Counted from the first letter of the stretch, positions 36,818-50,500 are shown. The stretch is 64,000 nucleotides of DNA from Acanthaster planci (GCF_001949145.1 NW_019091355.1:2508209-2572208); one strand, 5' to 3'. The notes: generated by a model not told the origin, from the letters alone. A program made the numbers and translations.

Positions 36818-36860
36818 ATGCTGTGCAAATATGCTCGCTGCATATTTGCAGAGACAGCAT
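36818..36860. repeat. 43-base imperfect hairpin
   Basis: ATGCTGTGCAAATATGC pairs with GCATATTTGCA...ACAGCAT around a TCGCT loop. The 11-bp inner stem TGCAAATATGC is perfect; the outer stem has a 4-base bulge. Confidence 0.8.
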
Positions 36861-39839
36861 ATTTTACACACAGAGAAGCCACAACAGCAGTGTGGCCCTG
36901 AATTGTATTTAAAAAAAAAAATTTAGAAGAGTAGAAAATTAACAAAAAAGTAACTTCATTTTGAAGAAATACTACTGGAAAGTAGCATACAGAACTAATA
37001 GCATGAGAATTGCACCATGTTAAGTCAGCCGTTTTTATTCATGTATGTATCAAATCGTGGACGTGTATAAGGAAGGCAGTCTCGCCGTGTGACCGTTTGG
37101 GAAGAGTTGCCCAAATGGGACCAAGTGATGATTTCTCATTGTAGCGTGTTCATATTACGTCAGATAAATCACGTCATACATGTATCTATAAATAACGATT
37201 GTTAATGCTCTCAGCAATAAACTTAAGTTTTGATGTTTGAGAATTTCACAAATTGTACCCAAACTATGCACTTAACTAGACAGGTTTTATTAAGTTGGTG
37301 GAGAGTGTGTTCATTTGAAAATGGCATTTATCGCCATTATCAGTTTGCTGCTAAAGTGTACATCTGCAGCCAAACTTCTTTTGATATGAAAAACAAAATC
37401 TTCAGGCCTTTTTTTGTTCCAGTTAAGCTTGCTATCCATGTGGAAAGCAAACGTGATGTCGTTCGTCATTATTCGGGCCACAGTAGTTCGGCGTGAATGG
37501 TCTTCCCTTTAGCTGGGAAACTGGTCATAGTTCCACGTTTAGGAGCTGTCAGTTTGGGTAAATTGCTGCTGATCGTGTGGATGCTTACAGCCGCTGGAAG
37601 TCAATTTGTTTGGACATACTTGTACCTCATACATCTTAATGGGTCTGATGAGTAGACCCCGTCTGTGTCTTGCATGCAAGCCGGGTCATAACTGTGACTT
37701 CACTTTAGTCAAACCACGCCCACTATGCATAGAGTGCTCATCCAATCGAAGCTTGCACTCAGTGGTGCGTGCGCGTGTATGACGAAGTCACATTAAAATA
37801 CGAACCGGACACCTTTAGCTTCATATTCCTTTTCGGGGTTGAATCTCTTTTTATTTCACAAATACATACGTAAGTGATAAGACTGGCGATGTAAGCATCC
37901 TGGCAATACAGTTCTCGTGGTAGCTTGTATAGCATATTCTGCGTCTCTCTTGAAGGAAATGTTTGTCCCTGACAGTCCTCATTCTTCACCTGTTGAACGC
38001 AGAGGACTGCACAGTAACCATGTATTCTGTGATCTTTGGTCGACAACAAAAAGTGCTGTTTCCAGCTCTTTGTCATAGACATTTTTGTGTAGAATATACA
38101 GTTCCTTACTTGTAGTTTGTTACAGCTAAAGTAGATGAAGAGCTTAACGATAATAGCGACCAAGAAAGGTAATTTTTTTTCGGTGTGAAACTCATGAGTA
38201 CTTTTTTTCTGTGTATCTTTCGAACATGAGTGACAAACGGAGACATTGTGAGGTGAACAGATTGACCATTTTTACCAGCTTCAAACTCAAGACTCCGTGG
38301 CAGGTTATCCGTAGATTCAAGGAGTAACTTCTCTTGTTAGGCAGAATTTAAAAAAAAAAACTATGTTTGGGGTGTCTTAGAGGTCACAGTCGTCCTACAC
38401 ATTTCCCACGTTATGCTGGCATCTAAGGTTTTCTTTTTCAATTCTGCGATTCAATGTTGAGATTTAATTTTTTAGAAGTAGTTCATCCCCATGGCGGAAC
38501 ATAAGTACTTTTTAAAATCTCTTGAATTGTACTCATAATCTTGGCGCAAGTAAGCAAATTATTCTGTGGTGTTTTGGGTGAAGTGTGGTAGCATGGGGAA
38601 GTAGGCCTCCGATTTCGAATGTGAGCACCGATGTTTAAATATGGAAGGTTCTTTTAATAATAGACGCCATGAAACAAGTAGTTAGCAGTTCAAAATTTGC
38701 AATTTAAAATTCGCGTAATTGTCTTGAGTGAAATCAAGTCCTTTCATCGGTGCCGGTAGAAGTCATTCAGAGCCTGTCACGGGGAATGAATGGATTTTTG
38801 GAATTCCTAGAATTCGTGGTGTTGAATGGAGCTGACAGTGGTGTGAGACTTCCCTGGAGGTGTGGCAATGACGCTCAATCGATACATCTGCATTAATACT
38901 CCCCCTTAACCTTTTAATGTTATACCTTGCAACACTAGCCTATACCTTGGATTTACTTTGATTTCTAGACAACATAAAAGGAATGACTTTCAACAAAACA
39001 AGAGTGAACAAATTGTTCCCCCCCTTAATAATGGTAGACATGTTGCCCGTGCGGGGTTTTTCTGGACGAGGTACACGTAGAGCTGGGTTGATGGTCAAAA
39101 TCGTTACAGTTGAAAGTAGATGAACCGCTACACTTCACAAAACGATGGAGCTTGTCTGCTTTCGACAACTTTGCTGTTTTTTCTATTGTTCTTGCTTGTT
39201 TTTTCTGTAATTAGGGGACTGCATGATCAGAATATCAGTGTGCATTGGGCGTGAATCACTAGTTCTTGCAGTGATTTTTAAAAAAAATACTGGAATGCAG
39301 TACCTGTTATCTTCTAAAGCAATAGGATCATCTTGAGAATCTTTGATGTTCTCCATCAAATCTTTTTGCCAAATGCTAATTTAGAAAAAAGAAATGAAAA
39401 GTATGTGTACATAGGAAGCTGTATACCAGTAGCTCAATCGTTCACAATTCTTCTTGTCTTTGATATTCAAATATTTTTACTGTTTTTTTCCTGTTTGATC
39501 TGTATTCATGGCAATTGGAAAAAGTAGATTTTTTTCTCTATGAAATTGTGCACAGTCAAGTTTGAGGTACTTCAAGCATATTAATGGTTCTGCAGTAGTC
39601 ACGTTTAATCCCTTATGAGAAAATTTGTATTGCTATGGGTGTAAGAGTAGTATTGAGTGACTTCTCTCATTTTACTCCAAAAATTTATGATTGAGGCTTT
39701 CCGATACATTTTGACTTTTAAATGCTTCTGTATTTACTAACAACAGCAGTGATTATTTTTGAATTTTGGGGGTTGCTAAATATAAGCTTTGTTGAGAAGA
39801 ACTTGATATTTGACATTTGAGCCAGTAGTGTTCTGAAAC

Positions 39840-39895
39840 AGAACTGTGGCGCAGGGTTACGCTCTTATAACGTAGTGAGGTTCGAATCTGGGTCA
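39840..39895 (+). other. tRNA-like A box and B box, probable SINE or tRNA fossil
   Basis: TGGCGCAGGGTTACGC resembles a pol III A box and AGGTTCGAATCTGGG a B box. They are only ~33 bases apart instead of ~44, and no cloverleaf forms, so this is not a functional tRNA. Confidence 0.25.
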
Positions 39896-40220
39896 GTATT
39901 TTTGACAGGTGCCCTGATGGCAGAGTGGAAAATGTCTTTTACATGCTGTGATTTGGAACTGATTTACTTCACAAATCTGACATAGCCTTTAGAACGGCTG
40001 CCGCAAAACAGGAGGAAGACTTTGTAGAATTACTTCGGTGTTGAAAGGGGGTTGTTGGTGACAACATAAGAATTTCTACATTATCCATTTCGACAGAAGC
40101 AAACCACAGACCTAGAAAATGATGTCGTCCGGCAGCGGTGCTGCTTAGCGCACAATTTCACGCTAGCAAGGCACCGTGTTTATCGTAAGCAGTAAACACA
40201 GCAAAAATGCACACCTAACA

Positions 40221-40396
40221 GAGTACCGAATTGAATACGTCACGCGCACAATTAGTGTGCGTGAACCAACACGCGCGCGTACTCCATTCGTTTGCATTGC
40301 ACTTCTGGTTTAGAGTGACGTCACACTTCTTGTTGGTTCACGCGCTAATGCCTTTTACACACTAATTGTGCGCGTGACGTATTCACGTCGGTACTC
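40221..40396. mobile_element. 176-bp fold-back element
   Basis: Left GAGTACCGAATTGAATACG and CGCGCACAATTAGTGTG; right CACACTAATTGTGCGCGTG and CGTCGGTACTC. The GTGAACCAAC/GTTGGTTCAC pair closes the inner end. It is CpG-rich compared with its flanks. Confidence 0.9.
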
Positions 40397-42953
40397 TATG
40401 CGCTCAGCTTAGTGACGTAGCGTGACAATGAAAATCTCAATGCGCGCGAAACTGTTAGTACTGCCACGCGAAGTACCGCTTTGAAAGTATCGGTATTTTT
40501 TTGCGTTAAGCGGCTCCGTGAAATAGGGCTCTGGTGTACGATGCTCCAGAAAAACAGAAAGGCATCTCACAAATGTACTTGGCGTGGGCATGTTCCACGT
40601 TAACATCAGTCATGAGCTCGTTGCCGAGTTCACTCTTGTTACCGGTATTCACCTGATGGATTTACGGCAGTACGACAGGCTTGTCAGGGTCATGACAAGT
40701 CGGGCCATTTTTGAAAAAATCCTGGCACGTTCGGAAATCAGCTTTGTCTTTGTTTTCCAGACGTCTGTTTTTCTTCAGATTTGGCATCCCACACACATCT
40801 TTGCTTGTGTGTGGACAAAAACTCTGGCTTGCTTCATTTGTGAAATCGTTGGACCAGCACCGCGCTTTGCTTAGCGCTATTGGGACATAACCCGTCACAA
40901 GTACTACTTGAGCCAACTGTATGCCCTCAGAGCACTGTCGTAATGATGAAATATGACAAGTTCTTAATTAAGGATCAAGTTCGAATTTTTTTCGTTTAAA
41001 TATAAAAATATACTCAAGATAGTATTGCCTCGTAGTGGGGATTTCAAGTATTTACGTCAACTCAGAGCTCATACTTAAAGTATGCCAAAGTCGTTTCAGT
41101 TGTGTGGCATAGTTTGTACATCTTTCATATGAGTTTTATTTTGTACTGTTGTAAAGCAGTTTCTTTTACTGACTTTTTCAGTACTAACGTGGATGATCCA
41201 TGATCATTATTGGGGTGTATTGTGTGAGCAGTCGTTTTAGGACCAGCTAGACTGCTCCTGCACTTCATGTGTAATCCTGGATGCTTTTGTTGTCTTTTTT
41301 GTTTTTGATTAAAAAGCACAGTGTTAATGCAAGTTGCCATTCATGTGACTCAACATCAAACTGATTATCTCTAAAATAATGAAGAGATAGTGACGATGGG
41401 TGTCCATTCGAAACCCGTACAAGCACCTCAGCTCGTGGACATGAAGTTACGTATTTATGGTTTAACTCATCAGTGCTGCGCCAACTGTAGTATATTTTGT
41501 ACATATTTATTTATTTGAGTACAGAGACTACCCTTTCATCTGATTCTTATTAAATTCAACTATCTGCTCTGACATGTTGTGATTGTGCTTATTTTGGCTT
41601 GTATGTGTCCTCACGTGTAACGGCTTTATATCAGAAAGTACAGAATACACTGTACCTTTTGAGACAGATGAGGCAAAGGTTTTGAGGGTCCGTTCTTGTG
41701 TAGCCCAATGCTAAATACTCGGACACGATGCGGTCTTATCAGTGGCCAGATATGCTCAACAACAACCTCTAGCCAGGTTGTGGGGTCCAGATGCTCCGAC
41801 CATGGAGGAAGGACACAGAAGGAGTTACAACTCGGGCACATCAAAGTGCTCGATGATCATCGCCGCCCGGTCAGACGAACAATAGTAAACATTCCAAAAA
41901 TTCCTGATTACAATCACGAAACAGTTGAATTACCGGAAGTTTGTAAAATTTAAATTCAGTTCAAATATTACACATAAATTACATGAAGCTTGAAAACAAA
42001 AAGTTATGTCAGTCCATGTATTTTTTTTTAATTCTCGCGACGACTTTTCATGTCAAAATAACTGCACGTGCCAAAAGGAAACAAACGTTGAATAAAACAT
42101 TAATTTCAACAATTTTTTACAGAGACGTTGCATTAGAAAAATAAAATTCCACATTTCAGGGCGTTGTTAGTATCAAATCTTTGGCATTGATAAGAGTGCT
42201 GACATTGTATATGTAATCTAGTTCAGATATACGCAACTGTTGAAAGTTGAAAATGCAGACATTTCACAGTGCACTGGTTTACAAACCTAGTGTGTTCAAA
42301 ATTTTCTCAGACGAAGAAAAGAATACGGCTCTTGCCATGCCATAACTAAAAACACCGATGTTTGACAAATTACTTCATGTAAAACATTAAGGTTTCTCAA
42401 TGCAACAGCTGAAAATAAAATTCCGTTAAAATGGGCCGAGAAAAAAATTCTCCTCTGCCTGCTTTTTCCTTTTATTTATCTATTTATTTTTGCATCGTAG
42501 TTTCACTTATTTATTCCTAACAAAACGTACGGTTAAGTATGTACGTCCAAAATCTGTTCGTATAAACGCTGCCATGAAAAACAAAGGAACAATAATTTAT
42601 GCGACAATCAGTACTTTTTTTGTATTTGAGTTCAAACTTAAATATACCTTTGGTATAAGATGCAAATATACAAATATAAATCTACAAGTCATGTGCGGCT
42701 GATTAAAAATATGAATACTTTTAACAAAACTAATGCATGATTAATTTTGCACACCACATCTACTGATACCTGTTTCATTGTTTACAACCAAGAAAACATT
42801 GCGCAAGGACTACCTGTTGTTTTTGGAATAAATACGCGTGCCTTAAATACTTGCGAGTAAATGTAATGCCTGTTGATTTACCATGGTTTACCCAACATTC
42901 TTAACTTGTCACGGTGCAAATAATTACCAGTGGTAGATCCGATCTTGCACCAG

Positions 42954-43200
42954 GGCCGTTTTCCAATACTCAATTCGGCTCCGTCTCAGGCTTCAACTGT
43001 TTTTTTAATAGCTGACTTTGAAGCTGTAAGCGCAGTAATCAGTCTCATAGTGCCATTGAACATCAAATAAGATGCAAAAAAAAGCCCACAATTACAGTAA
43101 TCCAATTTAATTTGAACGCTTCAGGCCCACAATCGGGAATTGGTTTGGGGAACGACGCCTGAGACGGAACGAAGTTGAGCACATGTATTGGAAAACGGCC
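42954..43200. mobile_element. 247-bp element with terminal inverted repeats
   Basis: Ends GGCCGTTTTCCAATAC / GTATTGGAAAACGGCC, with a second inner pair GTCTCAGGC / GCCTGAGAC. Intergenic. Confidence 0.9.
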
Positions 43201-44215
43201 GAGGTCTGTTCGCAAACCATGTAAACATTGCATACCACAAACGATGAACGCTTTGCACAGACTATGCAGCATAGACGAGCGTGCTGCATGTGCGCACGTG
43301 TGGTGTTTTGACAGGTAGGCCTACCAAGACGTACTTCCGAGAATTGGTACCATTTGCGCAGGAAGGAGTCTGGGTGTATGACCCCTCAGACGTGCCAATG
43401 GCGGAGTAAGGGAACCCCGGCACACCGTCTGTTCCTGGCAGCAAGTTTTATCTTGAATTCCTTGAAAATGACAGATCCTGTGCCAACGAAATTACATAAA
43501 TTGCTCCATGTGTATATATAGGTAAGTCTTTACTTTGCATTTGTGAAATGACAATTAGCCAAAGTGTTTCACTGTGTTAGTCGTGTCTTTCGACAATTTT
43601 TAGGTGGCTTCTTTCCCGCCATATTCACATGGCTGAAGTTGTAGGTTTACATGCAGTAATCCTTATCTTCAGGACGTCTTTATGTTTTGTTTCAGTTAAA
43701 TTTTTAACTTCTTACAAGGTGTTTTCAGTATAAAGTACCTTTGCAGCCATGGAAAGTTTTCTTTCTACGTAAGTGGAGGATGTAGAAGTCATTTTGTGAG
43801 TAAGGTTACTGGAAACTATTGCTAATTTGACAGCTGAAGATAGATAGGCGTAAGTCTACTGTGTGTTAGGAACAGGGTTCTCACAGTACGTGTAAGGATT
43901 TACCTACAGACAGCTGTTGCAAGGATCAATACTGTGCAAAACTCAAGAACATTACCTGGCCAAATTGAATTTTGAATGATTTACCCATTTCAAATGATTT
44001 TGCAGGCAAACTAAGTTTCTCTTGGCAGGAAAACATTCACGGTTGAGTGGTCATTCCATGTCAAATTGCCCAATTGCTTAAGCCGAACCCTTTTCAATTT
44101 AGTTCAGTTTGGTATATGGGGGTCATAGTGACTATTCTCAGTAAAACCAAAAAGGTTGATGGATGGATTTTGTGGCAAATGTTTTAAGGAAATATCAGTC
44201 ATTCATCGGTAACAT

Positions 44216-44560
44216 TCATCGGAAACTGTCCCATTCCGCAGCCAGTTCATGCAAGTTTTTATTCATCAAGGCATTTGTCTTGGCCGCAAGTTCTCTGTCA
44301 ACTGGGATAGGATTACTGGCTGGCTTTGGTCTGGGGACTTCTGTGCAGTAGGCCTTGTGAGCCACCAGTGAGGGGACAGCATTAACGTGGTACACCATAG
44401 TACTGGATGCTGTCGGTTGCTCTGTGTGGAATTCTCTGACATCGTAATTGGTGGAAGTTTCTTGCTGATTAGGTGAACGTTGTTGTGCTGAGGTTGCCGT
44501 TTCACTGCCAGTCACTGAGTTGACTGCATTTGGACTTGTTCTACTTCCCTGTGTACAATT
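44216..44560 (-). CDS. USP53/USP54-like: USP53/54-like last exon and stop
   Basis: Strong acceptor (TTTTGATTCCAG) then 114 codons from [10 protein letters not shown], with [13 protein letters not shown] and the C-terminus [16 protein letters not shown]. Vertebrate USP54 C-termini look different, so membership in this gene rests on strand, phase and position. Confidence 0.7.
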   Translation of the reverse strand, partial: NCTQGSRTSPNAVNSVTGSETATSAQQRSPNQQETSTNYDVREFHTEQPTASSTMVYHVNAVPSLVAHKAYCTEVPRPKPASNPIPVDRELAAKTNALMNKNLHELAAEWDSFR

Positions 44561-47500
44561 CTGGAATCAAAACAAAAGAGCCAGTATGGAACAGAATCCC
44601 CAAAATGAGTTCTACATGTAAGGCCTTTCTTCAGTCATGCATATTTAGTTTTAGTTTGCAATAGAAAGACTGAACTGAGCTCTTTGATTGCTCAGCCTGG
44701 CATCCTGATCAAAATGGACAACAGGTGGGTGAAAGGTGATGAGCGTTCCTGCTGATTTACAGATTGTTTGCAAGAATTTTTTGTGAGTTTTTTTTGAAGG
44801 CCTTGAGCTCAAAAGTGGCTATGCAACCTGTGACTCTCATGTTTTTAAGACGTGCTCACATCTATCTGAAGAGTTTGGTTTGCCCACTAAAATAAAAGTC
44901 TGTGGATCCCCATCCAGTCTGACAGATGGTTGAAAGGTGTTGCATTCATAGCACTAAATCCTTCAAATATGATGTCTTCTGTTCTGGACAAATAATCAGG
45001 GTCTAAGTTCATGCACTGTAATAGTGACTGCCTCAAAAGCATGTGTCCATATCAGAAGCATCAACTCAAGTGTTTTAGCTCTCCGTGTCTCACACAAGGT
45101 GCATGCAATGCATAATTTCCTTTATTGCAACTTAAAAACAAAAATATCCAAGTAAAAACAAAGACTAACTTATTGACGATTTTTTGACATATCTGAACAG
45201 ACTGTACATCGTAAACGAAACCTTCATGTGGCTTTACTGTTTCTATCAAAGATAACAGATCTTAGAAAGTGGAAGGGTTTAAAACTTAGCCCATGAAATT
45301 CACATAGTCAGGTAAATCTCAATATTAGGACAACATACCGGTACATTAGACATATGTGCTGTGAGGGGCTGGTTCTGATTTATCACCCTGCCTGTAGACA
45401 TAGTACATGTAGGAACAAAAATGAAAAATGAATAGAATACACACTCGTGTAATGCAAAATGCTATCAAAATTCCTGGCCAATCTTCATTAACCCTGTAAT
45501 ATCCACACAATATTTCCTCTTTTCGTCACTACTACAAAACTTCAACAACNNNNNNNNNNNNNNNNNNNNNNNNNNNNNNNNNNNNNNNCTCATTTCAGTT
45601 TTTCATGTTTTCAGTTAGGAAAATGGAGAGAATAGGACAGTTTACAACATTTTAATAGGAACATCTTCAACAAAGACAGTCAAGTTTATTTTCATTCAAT
45701 CTAGATTTAGTCTGCTTGCTGATGTGCATTACTAATGACCAATAGGGAATGCTCACATTTTTTAAATGTCATACATGTGTAGAAACTCTGCTGATCATGT
45801 CATTGTAAATTCCTGAAATCTCTTTGGCTGTGTTTTATGTCTCCAAAACTGGAACAGGTTTGGGTTCAAATATGTAACAAGTGAGTTACACAACCACCAA
45901 AGCCTTCAGGCAAGTCTCCAGAGATTAGCAAGCAGGAATTTTTGATGGTTTCTGGCTTGGTGTGCATGTAAGCCTCAACTGTGTGAGGTTAGTCAAAAAG
46001 AAATTAAGCACAATTGTGCAACCGGTTACTTTACCTTGTGAAGTCTGCCGACAAAAAGTCCATATGAAATGGTGATCAGCAAGCAAATGTGGTTGAAAAC
46101 AAGTGGAGAACAATGCAAGAAATTAAACACTGGCAATGGGTGAGAATTGAGCCTGACAGCTTGTTACCATCCCATCACAGAATCAAATCAATAAACAGGT
46201 ACATTTGGGGTTTTGAGTTGAAGAACTTACAACAGGAGCCAAGCACATGTGTACATGCAGATTTCTGCATGACATAGACTCTCACACATGATGATGACCT
46301 CAGAGTCCTGCATTGACAGAGACACTCAGAGGGTGCTGCAGGCTCCAAGCACAAGCCCTTAAACGAAAGTCCCAACACAGACCTGTACCTATTTACTGAT
46401 TTAAAGGTGATGGAAAGTGACAGAATTGTCAAACATAGCTTGCATGTTTTGCGGGCAAGGGGGACCATTCATTAGTCATCCTACATGTACCAGTATGTAG
46501 ACATGATTTGCTTCTGGCAGTTTGGGTATTAACCCTAACAGTCATCAGTCCTCCCACAGGTGAAGGATTGAGGACTGTGAGGGTTAATATTTGAACGCTG
46601 AGGGACAACTGAAGAGTACAGTCAACTCTTGGTATAAAGAGTGCTCTTAAAATGCTATTTTAAAGAGCAAATTTTGAGGGTTCCCATGTCTTGACTTGTT
46701 TTGTTTTGTTTTCTTTAATTTTTTCCTGTCGTTTTATAAGAAGATTCTGGTTGAGGTTTGAAGATTTCCCACGGTGAAGGCGACAACCAAACGTAACAGG
46801 TTAGTAGTAGCACCATGCAAACTCTCTTTTGTATGTGTGATTAAAATCAGGCAATTTTGGCCACACCAATCTTGTTATGAGAGTTGACTTCACTATATAA
46901 TGCAAACAGCAAATACGTTTGATGTGGTATAGAAAAACATCTGGGCAATCCCAATACAGTGCAATAATTTAGCTTGAAAAAAAATGCAAGCTTGAACGCA
47001 ACCAGTTAACATGCAGCAGGTGTGGTGAAAACATATCAAATCTATTGGAACTATATGTATTTAATTTTAATTCTTGAGGAACTTTTCATATACATGTACA
47101 TGTATATCCTTGAACTATACTTTGATTATATTTTTCATTTCAGTGGTTCAAAATCCCGATGGTCTGCAAGTGAAACTACTAATGCAGAACAATGCTGCTA
47201 TATTAAACACTGCTAAACCGAACAATCAGGTATATCAAACATTCCCTTGGGTCCATATTTTCAATACACTTTTAGAAAAAAACTGAAGCTTTGCTTTAAA
47301 ACAAAAGAAAAAAGTATATATAGGATCGATGATAATGACTTAAGAATTAAGGAAAATCTTTTTCGCGAAGGAGCAATGGCCAACACACGGGTGTGGTCAG
47401 TAGTATTCATGGGTACTTGTACAATGTGCATGTGAATAGGTGCACAGATGCTGTAATGACTGAAAGTCGCCGAATGAACCAAACCAAACATTTTGTGTGG

Positions 47501-50500
47501 ACCCTGTTCTGTCTGTCATAGCGGTGTTGTAATGAAAAGAGAAAGAGCTGTCAGCAACAGACTGGTGAGGGCCTGGCTCGGATCATATTCCTCTTCTGGA
47601 CTGGTACGTATATCATTGGCAACAGATCATTGGTTTGAAATTGTTCTAAGTTCTTTAATTCGTCTTCCTTAACATAACATCAAATATGGCTTTCCAGAGA
47701 TTATTTAAATGCAACCCGTATCATTCCACTAGTATCACCTTATTCTCTGTTTATTCAATTTAAATCAGCACCATACGCTCAGTGCATTCTGAAACTTTAT
47801 TGTGCAAATAATGTAAGAAAAATTACACCACTAAAGAGGAAAGCAAATCACTAAAATCAAAAACACACACCCAAACAGAAACTGTCCATCAAAATTTCAA
47901 GTTGCATTTCTCACCGTATTTGTTCTGTGGTGTCTTCGTATTGTTTTGCCATGGATCTGTTTGTACATGTATGCCTTGGTGTGTCATGCTGTGTCTCCTC
48001 TGGTCTTGGTGAATGCCTTGCTGTGTCCTGCCTTGTCCCCTTGGGTCATTGTGTTTCCATTGTTGTGTCATAAGATGTCTTCCTGGATCTTCGCGCATGC
48101 CTTGCAGTGTCGTGCCGTGTCCCCTCAGGTCTTTGTATGTGCCTTGCTGTGTCATGCTGTGTCTCCTGAGGTCTCTGTACATGTCTTGCTGAACCGAGCT
48201 GTTCCTCATTGGATCTTCAAGCAAGTCTTGCTGGGATGCACTGTTTCTGTCCCTTCCATCTTTGCTCAAGCCATAACTTTGACATTCATATGCTGTGCCT
48301 CTCTGCGCTTCACGTCTCAGAGGTTTCAGTGAGTCTGTTAACCAGTGTTTGGAGATAAATGACGCACTGTCAGCATTCTGATTCCTGTTGAAACTCGTCA
48401 TTCCACGGTGATTGTTTTGGGCCTCCAATGACTCTTCAAACGTTCTCTTCCCGTTCAATGCATCTGTTGACCACACTCTTGCAGGTGTCTGGACATTTGG
48501 GCCCTGTCTCACCGCTGTGTTGTGGAACTTCTCTTCCTGCATGTACAACTTATGCACCTGTTGCTTCAGCTCGTCAACGCGACTGATCTCATCATACTCA
48601 TCATCTAAGTTGATGAGATCAAGTTCTTTGCCTGTTTGAAGCAGCTGACTTGAGCTGTGTGTGAAATAAAATACAAAAAAGTGTATTTTGATCCAAGTAC
48701 TGAATATGAGTAAGTAACCAGAGCTACTGTTGAATGAATGCCTTTCAAAAAATCTTGCACAATGTGTAAAATATACAGAATGTCCAACATTTTTCACCCA
48801 GGTATATCAGTGTTCATCATGATGCTGAACTGAGTGACACATCAAAACAAAGAGGTAAGTTTGCTCATCTAATCACATCTCTGTTTCAAATCTCTGAAGC
48901 CCCTTACTCTGTCTTAGCTATTGTTTCAGTCCAACCCTCTCACGCTGAAAACCTCCCGATCAGTTTTTAGCTCTGCCAAGAACTTTAAAGGTCTCAGTCC
49001 TGTTTCAGTCAGTCCCTGATTCCACCATTAAAACCCAAATCTTCAATGTGACTACAATCTTGAAGGCCGTGTCTGAATTACTTGGCTATGGCTCTATGCG
49101 GCATATGCCCCTATAGACCTGTGTCTCGGAGCAGCCATCTTGCTTTCTACCACTAAAGCATAACAAACTGAGGCTGGAAGGATAGTCTATTCCCTTTTAT
49201 CAGTAAGTGGAGATGTATTACTGTTGCCAATGGGTCTATGGAAACAAGACAAACACGACAGTATCATGATAACGGTCTATGGAATTCACGAGTTAGTGGC
49301 TGCAGACATGTCAACAGACATGAATCGTTACTGGTTGTAGCCAGCCTAAGCCAGGTAATCCTGACACTGGAAGTTTGTGGAAAGAACGAGGCTCACCTGA
49401 TGGGAGTGGTGTCATTCTGATAAGCAGGGAGGGAATCTAGCCCACGTAATAGAGTCAAACGCCTGTGCAGGTTTCTGGACTGCAGCACGGCGTTGTTATA
49501 TCTGTTGTGTAGCGACTGCCACTTCTGTGGGGATATACCATCCATTCTCAAGCACTGCTTCAACTTGGCTGAAACAAATTAAGAAAGAGAAAGCCCAGTT
49601 ACATTTCCTGGTTACTCCAATGCTGATGAGATGTTTACTGCTAGAACATCACCAAACATTTCCAATTTACATTAAAGACCAATCTGGCCAAGATTAGCCC
49701 CAGCAAGTTCTGAGATTAAATTTCTTCAACAAGAAAATGAATCTTTGAACTCAGACTGACCTAATTCATACCCAAACAAAACTCAACATAATTTCAAGAG
49801 AATCCCAAACATAATGTAAGAAGTATTATATGTATAACAAAATCTCCTATTCTACAGAGGTCTTGGGAGAAATGCAAACCCTACCCAATTGCTTTAGTGT
49901 ACTGCTTCAAATTTTAATTATATATAAATTTTGTATTATTATGTTAATGTCAAAGAGACGGTTACTGTTTTCTACTCACCGACTGATGCAGTGCAAAGAG
50001 CTAGAGCTGTCGCCAAGTCCCCTGCATCTCCTTTTTGTCTGGACTGGGCTTCAAGAATGGCACATTCGGCACATACTTCATCACAGATCGTATCCTTATC
50101 TTGTGTCCAACTCAAAACTTTCTCATCCCTCTCTAGCTTGTCCAGTTGTTTCTCTTCGTTAGACTTCTCAGCTGCACCCACAGTGTTGAGTCCTTTGCAG
50201 GTAGTTGTGGGTGCCTCAATGGAATGCAGGCTGCCTGAGCTGGCACTCGATCTGTCCCTGCTTCGGTAGCCAGAATCTTTGCTTGCAACCGAATCTCTGT
50301 CGCGAAGACCCTGGCCTGACATCGGGCTGCTGTTATGCATGTGCTGTTGTGAAGGCCTGTTTGTTTTGTGATCATTGCTCATGCTACTCTGAGCTCTATC
50401 AGTGTTCAGCAACTCCAGATGACTTGCATTCCAACCAGATTCTGATCCTGGATTGTGATCTCTGTCCGTCCTTTGTGAATGCTTTGAGTTGGATTGATCG

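Larger units (their letters stand above)
33677..44215. other. intergenic region between two convergent genes
   Basis: No exon-like frames with family similarity on either strand. It holds the inverted-repeat elements at 33736, 40221 and 42954, short palindromes at 36386 and 36818, and AT-rich unique sequence. The left part is presumably 3' UTR of the PDE5-like gene, but no clear poly(A) end can be fixed apart from the AATAAA at 33665. Confidence 0.6.

Noticed and set aside
41626-41953. Mirrored open frames on both strands
   Set aside because: No recognised domain and no splice support; possibly a transposon fragment but nothing specific is visible.
47522-47603. Resemblance of [10 protein letters not shown] to the zinc-knuckle of EBF/COE factors (RCCDKKSC)
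   Set aside because: Similarity stops after about ten residues and the upstream candidate exon does not match EBF.
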